Assembly: GCF_000328565.1 (NCBI RefSeq)
Contig: NC_019966.1
Location: 1,364,001 to 1,428,000 of the forward strand
DNA length: 64,000 nucleotides
Direction: 5' to 3'
Origin: Mycobacterium sp. JS623
Lineage (GTDB): Bacteria; Actinomycetota; Actinomycetes; Mycobacteriales; Mycobacteriaceae
Every line of letters begins with the position of its first letter. The first letter of the stretch is position 1. Below are positions 1 through 8,658 of this stretch, piece by piece. Under the pieces are notes generated by a model, which had not been told where the DNA came from, did no database searches, and saw only the letters and a list, made by a program, of their open reading frames with translations. Made by a program: the position numbers and the translations under genes.

Positions 1-1
1 G

Positions 2-919
2 AAGTGGCGAAAGGTGACCCTGAGGTCCGTCGGCGTGGGTGCGCTAATAAGTTTGTCTTTGATGGCGCTGGCCACAACTATCGGAGCGGTCGCCAATAGC
101 AGCGCGGTGGTGGCACCATGCCGCCAAGACAAGTGCGGACTGGTCAGTGAAGCGTTGACTTCGCCATTCGCTGGTAATGGGAACGTGTTGGGCATGGCGA
201 CGACATTGCTCGTGCCGTTTGCGTTCGCGGTGTTGCCGGCCTGGCGTTCGCTCATCGTCGTGGCGGGAGTGGGAGGCCTGCAGTTCTTGGCAGGCAGCCG
301 GACAGCGATGTTCGCCTTGGCGGTCGGCGTCGCGGGATTGGTGGTCATCTCACTTTGCCGAACCATACGGGCGCGTCTGGTTGCCGCCACACTTGCGCTA
401 GTCGTCGGCTTCGCGGCGTCATTGCGTTTCATGTTTGTGAATTACAGCGGCTCGACGGATAGCTACCGAGGTTATCTCTGGGATATGGCCACCGAGGCGA
501 TTCGCCGGGCACCGGTATTCGGCCACGGCCCCGGATATTGGTGGCAACTCAATGACAGCGCGCTTTTCCAGGCTAATTATTCGCCACACAACGGCTGGCT
601 TGACTTGCTCACCGCGGTAGGGGCATGGGGCGTCATCGTCATTGTTGCAGGAATTATTGTGCAACTGTTAACTACCGCGCGTACCGCATTGCCGTGGCTG
701 ATCGCTTATTATGCGACGGTATTATCTGTCGGCATGTTGGAGTCGCCATATGTCCCGTACTACTACGGGATTTTGCCCTTCACCGCAATTATGCCGCTGA
801 TGATTTATGAGCCCAGGGAGTCAATGGATCCGGAGTTGGACGAAAATCTTTCGATCGTTCCAAGTATTCCGGTGGGCGAGAAGGTCGAAAACAAAGACCC
901 GTCGACGGCGGCCATTTGA
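2..919 (+). CDS. O-antigen ligase/polymerase-like membrane protein (5' truncated)
   Basis: The frame is open through the left window edge, so the N-terminus is missing. The visible 301 residues from an internal GTG at 14 carry several hydrophobic helices. A periplasmic-loop region contains a GHGPG motif near residue 172 and SPHNGWLDLL near residue 192, the pattern of Wzy_C/WaaL-type proteins that polymerise or ligate lipid-linked glycans at the outer face of the membrane. A serine-arginine-threonine motif (SRTAMFAL) before a helix is also usual for this family. The last 40 residues are a charged tail. The DNA is visibly richer in A and T than the genes to its right, for example around 640-830. 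A methyltransferase follows, suggesting a surface-polysaccharide cluster extending leftwards. The exact substrate cannot be told. Confidence 0.72.
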   Translation, partial: KWRKVTLRSVGVGALISLSLMALATTIGAVANSSAVVAPCRQDKCGLVSEALTSPFAGNGNVLGMATTLLVPFAFAVLPAWRSLIVVAGVGGLQFLAGSRTAMFALAVGVAGLVVISLCRTIRARLVAATLALVVGFAASLRFMFVNYSGSTDSYRGYLWDMATEAIRRAPVFGHGPGYWWQLNDSALFQANYSPHNGWLDLLTAVGAWGVIVIVAGIIVQLLTTARTALPWLIAYYATVLSVGMLESPYVPYYYGILPFTAIMPLMIYEPRESMDPELDENLSIVPSIPVGEKVENKDPSTAAI

Positions 920-1030
920 TCGGCCCGAGCATACAGCGACGTAGGTGTCCTGGCGGGTCGGTGACCCCCGAGGTTCACAGACAACGGGTAGCGGTCGACG
1001 CATCGCTCAAATTCCCATACACTCTCCACG

Positions 1031-1777
1031 GTGAATCATGGTGAGTTGGTGCGCCGGTACTTTCCCGAGGCTCACGTCAATGGCTTCAGCCATATTGACG
1101 GAACTGTCATCTTCTACACACAAATCCGTGCCGCTTTAAAGCCGACTGATCGCGTGCTCGATTTCGGTGCAGGTCGAGGTGAATCGCTCTGGGACGATAC
1201 CGTCGAGTACCGCCGCGAGTTGTGCAATCTTCAGGGAAGTTGCGCTCATATAGAGGGATGTGACCTCGACAAGGTCGTGCTGGAGAATCCGTTCGTTGAT
1301 CACGCCGAAGTGGTGACCATTGGCCAGCCGCTCCCTTACCCCGACCATTCGTTCGACATCGTCATAGCGCGGGCGGTATTTGAGCACGTCAGCGAGCCTG
1401 ATTGGGTGGTCCAGGAGCTACTCAGGGTGGTCAAGCCAGGAGGGCTCATAGCGGCAACCACGCCCAACAAGACCGGCTATATCGGCCTGGCGGCGCGATT
1501 GGTACCCAACAGGTTTCACGTCGCCGCCCTCAGCAAAATCCAGCCCACTCGCAAGCCCGAGGACGTTTTTCCGACCCGATATTTGCTCAACACGCCGAAG
1601 GCTTTACAGCGGGCATTTGGGCATGCCGCGGACGTCTTTGTGGCGCGGACCTCGCCAGAACCCGCGTACCACTTCGGGTCGCCGTTTCTATTCCGAGTGA
1701 TGATGTTGGTCGCGAGGGTTCTTCCGAGTTGGCTGCAGCCCACCCTTTATGTATATATCCGGGCGCACGCCGCTTAG
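1031..1777 (+). CDS. Class I SAM-dependent methyltransferase
   Basis: A 248-residue protein with the Rossmann methyltransferase signature: motif I VLDFGAGRG at residues 42-50, an acidic residue after strand 2 (GCDLD, near 85), FDIVIARAVFEHV near 118-130 and the post-motif LRVVKPGGLI near 142-151. The C-terminal part is more hydrophobic and may rest on the membrane. The start is a GTG at 1031 without a clear Shine-Dalgarno sequence. It lies about 110 bases after a polysaccharide ligase/polymerase-like gene in the same direction, so methylation of a surface sugar or glycolipid is a reasonable inference. The substrate is unknown. Confidence 0.78.
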   Translation: MNHGELVRRYFPEAHVNGFSHIDGTVIFYTQIRAALKPTDRVLDFGAGRGESLWDDTVEYRRELCNLQGSCAHIEGCDLDKVVLENPFVDHAEVVTIGQPLPYPDHSFDIVIARAVFEHVSEPDWVVQELLRVVKPGGLIAATTPNKTGYIGLAARLVPNRFHVAALSKIQPTRKPEDVFPTRYLLNTPKALQRAFGHAADVFVARTSPEPAYHFGSPFLFRVMMLVARVLPSWLQPTLYVYIRAHAA

Positions 1778-2035
1778 CTACGCTAAGCCGCTTTGCCACT
1801 CAGCTGATGATGCGTCGGCGCAACGGCCAATTTTTCCGCCTCCGTCGGCTTCTCCACGGCCGGCTGTGGGGCTGGGAGTGAGCCGCAATAGTGGTCCCGG
1901 CCAGCGGATACTCTGGCTTCGTTAGATGGACAGCTCGCGCTAGGAAACGGCGACGGGCAGTACTAAACGGCTGCGGGATGTTTAGTCGGCTAATTTGCAG
2001 TTGCGTATGAAAGCACCCTCGTGCATGATTTCTAA

Positions 2036-2827
2036 GTGCCCCCGACGACCTCAACCTCAACTGAACGTCTGGACTCATCGCGCGTTCGGCGCCCCAGTTA
2101 CTGGAATGTCGCGGGGGTCTTGGCGACATTGGCGGTGCTCGCCGGCGTGATCGCCGGAGTCTATGCCCAGGCGGCTGGCGCGACAGATTCGCCGCCGGTT
2201 GCCCGTGACCGGCCCGAGATCGTTGCTGAGCAGCCGGCCGCTAAAACCTATCGGATTGCCGTCATCGGAGATTCCACCACTTCGGGGAGTGACTTCGGTG
2301 GCCGAGGACCCCAGGGGTGGCCGGAGCTTGTCTGGGGCGACTTGCGGTCGCAACAGCTACTCGTGGCGCCAGACGTCTCCGGGCGGGGTGGTTCCGGGTA
2401 CGTCCGCCGTGGACTCGAGGCCACTGTGTTCCCGGAGGAAGCGGCACGAGTGATTAGTCCCCACGACGACTTGATTGTGTTTTTCGGTAGCACCAACGAT
2501 GGCGCTGAGTCGCTCGACGAGGTCGCCTCGGCAGCTCGCTCGGCATATGAAGAGGCCCGGCGGATCGCGCCGCAGGCAGCCCTGCTCGTGATTGGTCCGT
2601 CCTGGCCGCGCCCGGATGTACCCGAGCAGCTCTTGGGCATCAGAAACGTCCTGCGGGACGAAGCTCAGCGCGTGGGTGGGACGTTTGTCGACCCTCTGTC
2701 CCAGGGATGGTTCTGGGACGGGCCGCCGGAACTCATCGGCGGCGACAATGTCCATCCCACCGACGCCGGACACGTCTATCTCGCTCAGCACATCGAGCCG
2801 CTCATCAAGCAGGCGCTGGGAATCTAG
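2036..2827 (+). CDS. SGNH/GDSL-family hydrolase, membrane-anchored
   Basis: A 263-residue protein with one N-terminal hydrophobic segment (about residues 24-46) followed by an extracytoplasmic SGNH hydrolase domain. Block I is IAVIGDS with the nucleophile Ser80, block III is GSTND, and block V is DNVHP with the Asp237/His240 pair near the C-terminus. Proteins of this type remove or transfer acyl or acetyl groups on lipids and cell-surface glycans. The start is a GTG at 2036. The location after a polysaccharide-type gene and a methyltransferase fits a role in surface-glycan O-deacylation, but this is inferred from context only. The 258-base gap before it (1778-2035) shows no other convincing gene. 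Confidence 0.82.
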   Translation: MPPTTSTSTERLDSSRVRRPSYWNVAGVLATLAVLAGVIAGVYAQAAGATDSPPVARDRPEIVAEQPAAKTYRIAVIGDSTTSGSDFGGRGPQGWPELVWGDLRSQQLLVAPDVSGRGGSGYVRRGLEATVFPEEAARVISPHDDLIVFFGSTNDGAESLDEVASAARSAYEEARRIAPQAALLVIGPSWPRPDVPEQLLGIRNVLRDEAQRVGGTFVDPLSQGWFWDGPPELIGGDNVHPTDAGHVYLAQHIEPLIKQALGI

Positions 2828-2987
2828 GCGTATTGAACGAAGAACGGCCATGCCCGCCTCGAGATGGTGGGTGCTGTGGCAGTGGCTGATCCACCGACCG
2901 GGCAATTCGTCTCGAAACGCTGACACCGACCAGTGCCCACCGTGATGAATTGACGCCGTCCGACGCTTTCTGCGTCGCATCGCGCGG

Positions 2988-3701
2988 CTATCCGCGGGTT
3001 ACTTTCTCCATCTGACGGCGACGGTCGAGCGCGGATGCATCGGGGTTGGCCACCTGCACAAGGGAGGCGCCGACAGCGAAGACGGCCAGCAGGTTGTCAG
3101 TGAGGTCATCGGCTGTCGCCCAGCCGGACGTCGACATCACGCGGTCGCCACGGGTGAAACCTTGTGCAGCAGCAGAGGATTGGGCGGCGGCTAGAAGGTC
3201 TGCGACGGAGCGTCCGGCTAGCGCCGGCCCCGGCTGGCGTTCCGGTAACATCTGGTCGCCGTGCACACGCACCGCCGTCGCGTAGTCGGTCAGGCCGACG
3301 GGCAGGTCGGCGACCGGCTTCCCGAACGGGTCGAGCGAAAGCACCGCGATCTCGCCGGTGCCGACGGCATCATCTGCGTCCGACAGCCGATCGGCGGTGC
3401 ACAGCGCAATGTCCGCGTCGCCATCGAGCACAGCTTCCGCGCCGATCCACCAGATTCCGAGGAGCACGGCAGCGGTCTGCCAGTGCGCGGGCAGCAGCAC
3501 CGCGACCCGGCTGCCCGGTCCCGCACCCAACTCGTCGCGCAGCAGGTTGCCGGTCTTGGCGGCCCAGTTGGCAAGCGTGACAGTCGACAGCTCGATGCGT
3601 TCGCCGGTGGCATCGTCGTAATAGGTGATCCGCGGGCCCATCGGGTCGGCCGCCATCAACGGATCCAACAGTGCCGATGTGAGCGTGCTCAGTTGACGCA
3701 C
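2988..3701 (-). CDS. TIGR03089 family protein (AMP-binding-enzyme-like N-terminal fold)
   Basis: A 237-residue protein starting at a GTG on the minus strand. It resembles only the N-terminal part of acyl-adenylate-forming enzymes: ITYYDDATGERIELS followed by a helix and GPGSRVAVLLPAHWQ, as in AMP-dependent ligases. It is far too short to hold the full P-loop and C-terminal lid. This is the mycobacterial TIGR03089 family, whose M. tuberculosis member (Rv3268) likewise sits beside the LCP protein. Its first 13 bases overlap the 3' end of lcp1, so the two are translationally coupled. Function is unknown; a catalytic role as a complete ligase is unlikely. Confidence 0.8.
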   Translation of the reverse strand: MRQLSTLTSALLDPLMAADPMGPRITYYDDATGERIELSTVTLANWAAKTGNLLRDELGAGPGSRVAVLLPAHWQTAAVLLGIWWIGAEAVLDGDADIALCTADRLSDADDAVGTGEIAVLSLDPFGKPVADLPVGLTDYATAVRVHGDQMLPERQPGPALAGRSVADLLAAAQSSAAAQGFTRGDRVMSTSGWATADDLTDNLLAVFAVGASLVQVANPDASALDRRRQMEKVTRG

Positions 3702-5152
3702 GCCGGATCGTTAGCGCCCGCAGTGAGGATCGGCGACGGCGCAGGCTGGCCCGAATCGGTGGTTCCCGCGGCTGCCGGGTCGACGGTGGTCAGCGTCGGA
3801 TCGACGCCGCTCGAGCCCGGTCCCGTGTAATCCGCCGAGAGCACCACCCGCGCCGAACCGGGCGACACCGACGCGTTCTCGATGACCGGCAGCCCGCCGA
3901 GTTCCTTGGAAACCGCTTGCGCGCCAAGGTCATCGGCCTTGGCCGCCTGCACCTGGCTACCGGTGACGTGACCGCCCTCGTTGTTGCCGGTGGCGCCCGG
4001 GGTGAATCCCTTGTTGGTCAGCACCTGCGATACCGCGGCGGCCAGCCCATTGATATCTGTGTCGTTGACCACCTCGACGGTGGTTTTACTTGGCGCATAA
4101 GCCAATTGCTCGGTCTTGCCCTGATCCTGCTCCTGCAGCAGGCTGGCCACCCAATCCTTCACCTGATTCGGATCGACTCGCACCACGCTCTGCATTCCGT
4201 CGTCGCTCCATCCGGCCTCTTCGAGGATTGGAATTGTCGCGAATGCGACGCTGCCGGCGGCGAGCTTCTGCAGCTGCTTGACGAAATCCATGATGTCCCA
4301 GCCCTCGGACAGCACGACCGAGCGCTGGACTGCGTCCTCGAGGCGATTCAGGGTCGACGGGCTCGACAGCGTCTTGCTGGAGATCACGTCGTGCGCCAGC
4401 GAGGCCATCACGGCCTGCTGGCGGGTCACGCGGTCCAGGTCGCCACGCGGGAGGTCGTGACGCTGCCGAACAAAGCTCAACGCCTGCGGACCGTTCAGCT
4501 TCTGCCAGCCCGCCGGGAAGTCAGCGCCCGAAAGCGGTTCGTACACAGCATCTTTCAGGCAGACATTGACCCCGCCGAGAGCGTCGGTGATCAACGCGAA
4601 ACCGAGCAGGCCGATTTCGGCGTAATGGTCGACGGTGACGCCGGTGAGTTTGGCGACGGTCTTGATCAGTGCTTCGCGGCCGGCCTCGATCGCCTCTGGT
4701 TCGGCCTTCGCCGGGTCAACGCCGTTTTGTTCGACGAGTTCGGTCTTCTTCTCGAAATAGGCCGAGCCGTACACGCCGTTGATCTTCATCTTGTTTCCGC
4801 CCGGCGTCTGCACGTAGGAGTCGCGGGGGATCGAGATCGCGGTCGCCGACTTCCCGTTGTTCGGGATGCGCACCAGGATGATCGTGTCGGTGTTGGTGGA
4901 CTCGTTGTCGCCGGCCCGCAGCGTTGCCAATTCCTCTGCCGAAAGAGGATTACCGTGCGCGTCGGTGCGGCTGTCCAAGCCGACCAGCAGGATGTCGATC
5001 GCGCCGTCCGCGCCGCCCTCGCCCAACGCGACCGAGGAAAAGTGGTTGATGCCCGATTCGAATGACCGGATCTTGCCCCACGCGACACCCGTGCCGACCA
5101 CAATGGCCAGGGCCACCGTCACAGCGATGACACGCGACAGGCGAGCGGGCAT
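3689..5152 (-). CDS. lcp1: LytR-CpsA-Psr (LCP) family cell-wall ligase with LytR_C domain
   Basis: A 487-residue protein: one N-terminal membrane helix (about residues 8-27), an extracytoplasmic LCP domain (about 50-300) and a C-terminal LytR_C domain (about 350-450) before a Pro/Thr-rich tail. The LCP domain shows the conserved acidic and arginine residues that bind the polyprenyl pyrophosphate head group: LVGLDSRTD, ISIPRDSYV and FVRQRHDLPRGDLDR. In mycobacteria the orthologue (Rv3267, Lcp1/CpsA1) attaches arabinogalactan to peptidoglycan. Divergently placed rmlD and wbbL make the rhamnose linker that this enzyme transfers, which supports the assignment. The start is an ATG at 5152; the 3' end overlaps the TIGR03089 gene by 13 bases. 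Confidence 0.93.
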   Translation of the reverse strand: MPARLSRVIAVTVALAIVVGTGVAWGKIRSFESGINHFSSVALGEGGADGAIDILLVGLDSRTDAHGNPLSAEELATLRAGDNESTNTDTIILVRIPNNGKSATAISIPRDSYVQTPGGNKMKINGVYGSAYFEKKTELVEQNGVDPAKAEPEAIEAGREALIKTVAKLTGVTVDHYAEIGLLGFALITDALGGVNVCLKDAVYEPLSGADFPAGWQKLNGPQALSFVRQRHDLPRGDLDRVTRQQAVMASLAHDVISSKTLSSPSTLNRLEDAVQRSVVLSEGWDIMDFVKQLQKLAAGSVAFATIPILEEAGWSDDGMQSVVRVDPNQVKDWVASLLQEQDQGKTEQLAYAPSKTTVEVVNDTDINGLAAAVSQVLTNKGFTPGATGNNEGGHVTGSQVQAAKADDLGAQAVSKELGGLPVIENASVSPGSARVVLSADYTGPGSSGVDPTLTTVDPAAAGTTDSGQPAPSPILTAGANDPACVN

Positions 5153-5219
5153 CTGACCAGGCTACTGGCGAGACGGGCGCAGACCGGGTAGCGCAGCTCG
5201 GCGTGCCAGACTCAAGTAC

Positions 5220-6092
5220 ATGTCTGACCGAATCGTTATCTCCGGCGCGGCCGGCATGGTGGGTCGGCGGCTGGCAATGCAGGCTCGACGGCAGGGACGC
5301 GATGTGCTGGCCCTCACCTCTGCGGAGTGGGACATCACCGTCGCTGCCGCCGCGGAGCGGTTCGTCGATGCCGGCGACGTCGTGATCAACTGCGCGGCCT
5401 ACACCAAGGTCGACGCGGCCGAGCAGGACCAGGAACGGGCGCATGCGATCAACGCCGTCGGGCCGGAGAACATCGCGCAGGCCTGCGCAAGGGCGGGCGC
5501 GCAGTTCATCCATATCTCCACCGACTATGTGTTTTCCGGCACGCAGCGCCGGCCGTATGAGATCGACGACGAGACCGGCCCGCTGAGCGTGTACGGACAT
5601 ACCAAGCTCGCCGGCGAGCTGATGGTCCTTGCCGCCATGCCCGACGCGCACATCGTTCGCACGGCTTGGGTCTATGAGGGTGCCGATGGTGGTGATTTCG
5701 CCGCGGTGATGCGACGGCTGGCCGCCGGTGACGGTCAGGTGGAAGTAGTGGCCGATCAGGTGGGTTCGCCGACATACGTCGGCGACCTCGTCGAGGCGCT
5801 GCTGCAGCTGGCCGACACCGCCTCGATCCGCGAGCCCGTGCTGCATGCCGCTAACGAGGGCGCGACCAGCCGCTTCGAACAGGCGCAAGCGATTTTCGAG
5901 GCAGTCGGCGCCGATCCGAGTCGCGTGCAGCCCGTCGACAGCGACCGCCATCCCCGCCCCGCGCCCCGGCCCGCTTATTCGGCGCTGTCCGCGCGCCGAT
6001 CCACCCAGGCCGGACTCAAACCTCTTCGACCATGGCGCGATGCGTTGGCGGCGGCTCTGTCCTCGGCCGGCCCGCTACCCTCTACGCCGTGA
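5220..6092 (+). CDS. rmlD: dTDP-4-dehydrorhamnose reductase RmlD
   Basis: A 290-residue extended short-chain dehydrogenase/reductase. The N-terminal IVISGAAGMVGRRL is the nucleotide-binding glycine motif, VINCAAYTKVDAAE and STDYVFSG are RmlD hallmarks, and YGHTKLAGE contains the catalytic Tyr-x-x-x-Lys. It performs the last step of dTDP-L-rhamnose synthesis, reducing the 4-keto sugar with NAD(P)H. The product is used by WbbL, encoded 45 bases downstream on the same strand. The start is an ATG at 5220, 67 bases from the divergent lcp1 start, so the short interval probably holds both promoters. Confidence 0.95.
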   Translation: MSDRIVISGAAGMVGRRLAMQARRQGRDVLALTSAEWDITVAAAAERFVDAGDVVINCAAYTKVDAAEQDQERAHAINAVGPENIAQACARAGAQFIHISTDYVFSGTQRRPYEIDDETGPLSVYGHTKLAGELMVLAAMPDAHIVRTAWVYEGADGGDFAAVMRRLAAGDGQVEVVADQVGSPTYVGDLVEALLQLADTASIREPVLHAANEGATSRFEQAQAIFEAVGADPSRVQPVDSDRHPRPAPRPAYSALSARRSTQAGLKPLRPWRDALAAALSSAGPLPSTP

Positions 6093-6137
6093 GTCAGGGA
6101 TTGCCGGTCTGGTGAGTGACGAATCGGTTTCAGTCGC

Positions 6138-7013
6138 GTGAGCGACGGTCTGACAGTGGTCACGGTGACGTATTCACCCGGCCCGCACCTCGATCGGTTC
6201 CTTGCGACGCTGTCGCACGCCACCGAGCGTCCCGTCACGGTGATCATGGCCGACAACGGGTCAACGGACGGCGCGCCGGAAGAAGCGGCGCAGCGCTACT
6301 CGAATGCCCGTCTGCTGCACACCGGCGGCAACTTGGGTTACGGCACCGCCGTCAACCGCGCGGTCGCCGAGATCACGCCCTCGTCGGAGTTTGTGGTGGT
6401 CGCCAACCCCGACGTGCAGTGGGGTCCGCGCAGCATCGACTTGCTGCTGGAGGCCGCCGAACGCTGGCCACGTGCGGGGGCGTTGGGACCGCTGATCCGT
6501 GACCCCGACGGCTCGATCTACCCGTCGGCGCGCCACCAGCCCAGCCTGGTCCGGGGCGGCATGCACGCCGTCGTCGGACCGTTCTGGAAAGCCAACCCGT
6601 GGACGGCTGAGTACCGCCAGGAACGAACCGCGCCCAGCGAACGCCTCGTAGGCTGGCTGTCCGGATCGTGTCTGTTGCTGCGGCGCTCCGCGTTCGATGA
6701 GGTGTCGGGGTTCGACGAGCGCTATTTCATGTATATGGAGGACGTGGACCTGGGTGATCGCCTCGGCAAGGCGGGCTGGCAGAACGTTTATGTGCCAGCG
6801 GCGGAGATTTTGCACGACAAGGGCCACGCCACGGGTCGCGACCCGGCCCGCAACTTGGCGGCCCACCACAAGAGCACTTACACTTTCCTGGCGGATCGGC
6901 ATCCGAAGCGGTGGCAGGCGCCATTGCGGTGGACGATAAGAGCCGCGCTCGGTGCGCGTGCGGGCCTGGTGGTCCGCGATTCCCGGCGCAAGCAGAGGAA
7001 AGGACTGCGGTAG
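6138..7013 (+). CDS. wbbL: Rhamnosyltransferase WbbL (arabinogalactan linker)
   Basis: A 291-residue GT2-family glycosyltransferase. The N-terminal VVTVTYSPG, MADNGSTDGAPE and VVANPDVQW (the metal-binding DxD-like segment) form the GT-A fold, and GFDERYFMYMEDVDLGDRLGKAGW is the acceptor and base region of the rhamnosyltransferase subgroup. WbbL adds L-rhamnose from dTDP-rhamnose to decaprenyl-PP-GlcNAc, making the disaccharide linker that joins arabinogalactan to peptidoglycan; it is essential in mycobacteria. It acts at the cytoplasmic face of the membrane. The start is a GTG at 6138. Its TAG stop overlaps the GTG of the downstream pyrophosphorylase gene, showing a tight operon. Confidence 0.94.
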   Translation: MSDGLTVVTVTYSPGPHLDRFLATLSHATERPVTVIMADNGSTDGAPEEAAQRYSNARLLHTGGNLGYGTAVNRAVAEITPSSEFVVVANPDVQWGPRSIDLLLEAAERWPRAGALGPLIRDPDGSIYPSARHQPSLVRGGMHAVVGPFWKANPWTAEYRQERTAPSERLVGWLSGSCLLLRRSAFDEVSGFDERYFMYMEDVDLGDRLGKAGWQNVYVPAAEILHDKGHATGRDPARNLAAHHKSTYTFLADRHPKRWQAPLRWTIRAALGARAGLVVRDSRRKQRKGLR

Positions 7014-8092
7014 TGGTCAATCCGGCGGAGGTGGACGCGATCGTACTGGTCGGTGGGCTCGGCACCCGACTGCGGCCGTTGACGCTGTCGGCGCCCAAAC
7101 CGATGCTTCCGACCGCGGGCCTGCCGTTCTTGACTCACCTGCTGTCCAGAATCGCCGACGCGGGCATCGAACACGTCGTGTTGGGCACGTCGTACAAGGC
7201 GGCCGTGTTCGAATCGGAATTCGGTGACGGATCCAAACTCGGCCTGCAGATCGAGTATGTCGTCGAAGACGAGCCGCTCGGGACGGGCGGCGGCATCGCC
7301 AACGTGGCGGGGAAGCTTCTGCACGACACCGCGCTCGTGTTCAACGGCGACGTGCTGTCGGGCGCGGATTTGCGGGCGTTGCTGGAGTCGCATGGGGACA
7401 GCGGCGCCGACGTCACGCTGCACCTGGTGCGCGTCGGTGACCCTCGCGCGTTCGGCTGCGTTCCGACCGATTCCAACGGAGTAGTGACGGCGTTCCTGGA
7501 AAAGACGCAGGATCCGCCGACCGACCAGATCAACGCAGGCTGTTATGTGTTCAAGCGCGAGGTGATCGAGCAGATTCCGAAGGGCAGGGCCCTGTCGGTG
7601 GAGCGCGAGGTGTTCCCCAGTCTGCTGTCCGACGGGCTTCGGGTGTGTGGCTACGTCGACTCGAGCTACTGGCGCGATATGGGCACGCCAGAAGACTTCG
7701 TGCGAGGTTCAGCCGACCTGGTGCGGGGCATCGCGCCATCGCCCGCGCTCGGCGGCCTGCGTGGCGAGAAACTCGTGCATGACGGCGCCGCCGTCGCGCC
7801 TGGCGCGCTGCTGATCGGCGGCACGGTTGTCGGCCGCGGCGCCGAGATCGGCGCGGGTGCCCGCTTGGATGGAGCGGTGATCTTCGACGGGGTGCGGGTT
7901 GGCGCGGGCGCAGTGATAGAGCGCTCGATAGTTGGCTTCGGCGCCCGCATCGGCCCGCGTGCGTTGATTCGCGACGGCGTAATCGGCGACGGTGCGGACG
8001 TCGGTGCGCGCTGTGAATTGCTGCGCGGGGCGCGGGTGTGGCCCGGGGTCACCATCCCGGATGGCGGCATCCGCTACTCCACCGACGTCTGA
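7013..8092 (+). CDS. manC: Mannose-1-phosphate guanylyltransferase (GDP-mannose pyrophosphorylase)
   Basis: A 359-residue nucleotidyltransferase. The N-terminal domain begins VLVGGLGTRLRPLT with the pyrophosphorylase signature and KPMLP; FNGDVLSG is the metal site and INAGCYVFK the sugar-binding loop. From about residue 255 the chain consists of hexapeptide repeats of a left-handed beta helix. The family makes GDP-mannose for mannolipids, lipoarabinomannan and glycoproteins. The orthologue Rv3264c has the same length and is called manB in some annotations and manC in others. I chose the GTG at 7013, which overlaps the wbbL stop, over an upstream in-frame extension lying inside wbbL. A 14-bp stem-loop follows the gene. 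Confidence 0.93.
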   Translation: MVNPAEVDAIVLVGGLGTRLRPLTLSAPKPMLPTAGLPFLTHLLSRIADAGIEHVVLGTSYKAAVFESEFGDGSKLGLQIEYVVEDEPLGTGGGIANVAGKLLHDTALVFNGDVLSGADLRALLESHGDSGADVTLHLVRVGDPRAFGCVPTDSNGVVTAFLEKTQDPPTDQINAGCYVFKREVIEQIPKGRALSVEREVFPSLLSDGLRVCGYVDSSYWRDMGTPEDFVRGSADLVRGIAPSPALGGLRGEKLVHDGAAVAPGALLIGGTVVGRGAEIGAGARLDGAVIFDGVRVGAGAVIERSIVGFGARIGPRALIRDGVIGDGADVGARCELLRGARVWPGVTIPDGGIRYSTDV

Positions 8093-8145
8093 GCGATTTC
8101 GGCGCGCTAACGGCCACTCGGCGACCTTTTCCGCGCCGAAGTCGC
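8093..8145. terminator. Stem-loop between convergent genes, probable bidirectional terminator
   Basis: A 14-bp stem, GCGATTTCGGCGCG at 8093-8106 pairing with CGCGCCGAAGTCGC at 8132-8145 with one T-G wobble, encloses a 25-base loop. It begins right after the manC stop and contains the stop codon of the convergent NUDIX gene. There is no run of T, as is usual for mycobacterial terminators. It may also be a dispersed intergenic palindrome. Confidence 0.55.
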
Positions 8146-8658
8146 CAGCTGGGTAAGGCCGAAGTCGCAATCCTCTGGTAACTCGTCGAGCGGCCACCAG
8201 CGCAGGTCCACCGACTCGTCGCTGATTGCGATTTCGGCGTCTGCGGGGGCATGCACGATGAACTGCATGTCGAGGTGACGCGTCGGCACTCCCAGCGAGC
8301 AGGTGACGGGATGAACGTGCAGCGCGGCCGGCTCGGGCTCGATGGTGAGGCCGTCAATGCCGGATTCCTCGGTGGCTTCGCGCAGCGCCGCCGCGACGAT
8401 GTCGGTGTCGGTCTCCTCACAGTGGCCGCCGAGTTGCAGCCACCGGCCGAACCGCGGATGCAGCGTCAGCAGCGCGTGGTTTCCGGTGTGGTCGAGGACA
8501 AGTGCGGAGCCCGTGACATGGCCAGGCACACACTCGCGCAGGCAGCCGTCGGGTCGCGCGGCAAGGAACGCCAGCATCGCGTGCCGCAGTGTGTCCTGTG
8601 CGGGATCGGGCGCCTGCCAATGAGTCAGCGCGGCGACGGCCGATTCGTGCAGGCTCAC
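8107..8658 (-). CDS. NUDIX hydrolase, third gene of the fbiA-fbiB operon
   Basis: A 183-residue protein with the NUDIX fold. The box reads LGGHCEETD followed by [12 protein letters not shown]; the REATEESG core with the metal-binding glutamates is intact, and the GGHC variant at the front is common in one actinobacterial subgroup. NUDIX enzymes hydrolyse nucleoside diphosphates linked to another moiety. Its GTG start at 8658 overlaps the fbiB stop by four bases, and fbiB overlaps fbiA in the same way, so all three are probably cotranslated. A housekeeping or proofreading role around F420 intermediates is an inference from this coupling; substrate specificity cannot be read from sequence. Confidence 0.85.
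   Translation of the reverse strand: MSLHESAVAALTHWQAPDPAQDTLRHAMLAFLAARPDGCLRECVPGHVTGSALVLDHTGNHALLTLHPRFGRWLQLGGHCEETDTDIVAAALREATEESGIDGLTIEPEPAALHVHPVTCSLGVPTRHLDMQFIVHAPADAEIAISDESVDLRWWPLDELPEDCDFGLTQLATSARKRSPSGR

Noticed and set aside
2850..2945. A 31-codon frame (MPASRWWVLWQW...) after the SGNH hydrolase gene
   Set aside because: No ribosome site, no recognisable family; the interval is short and could be plain intergenic DNA.
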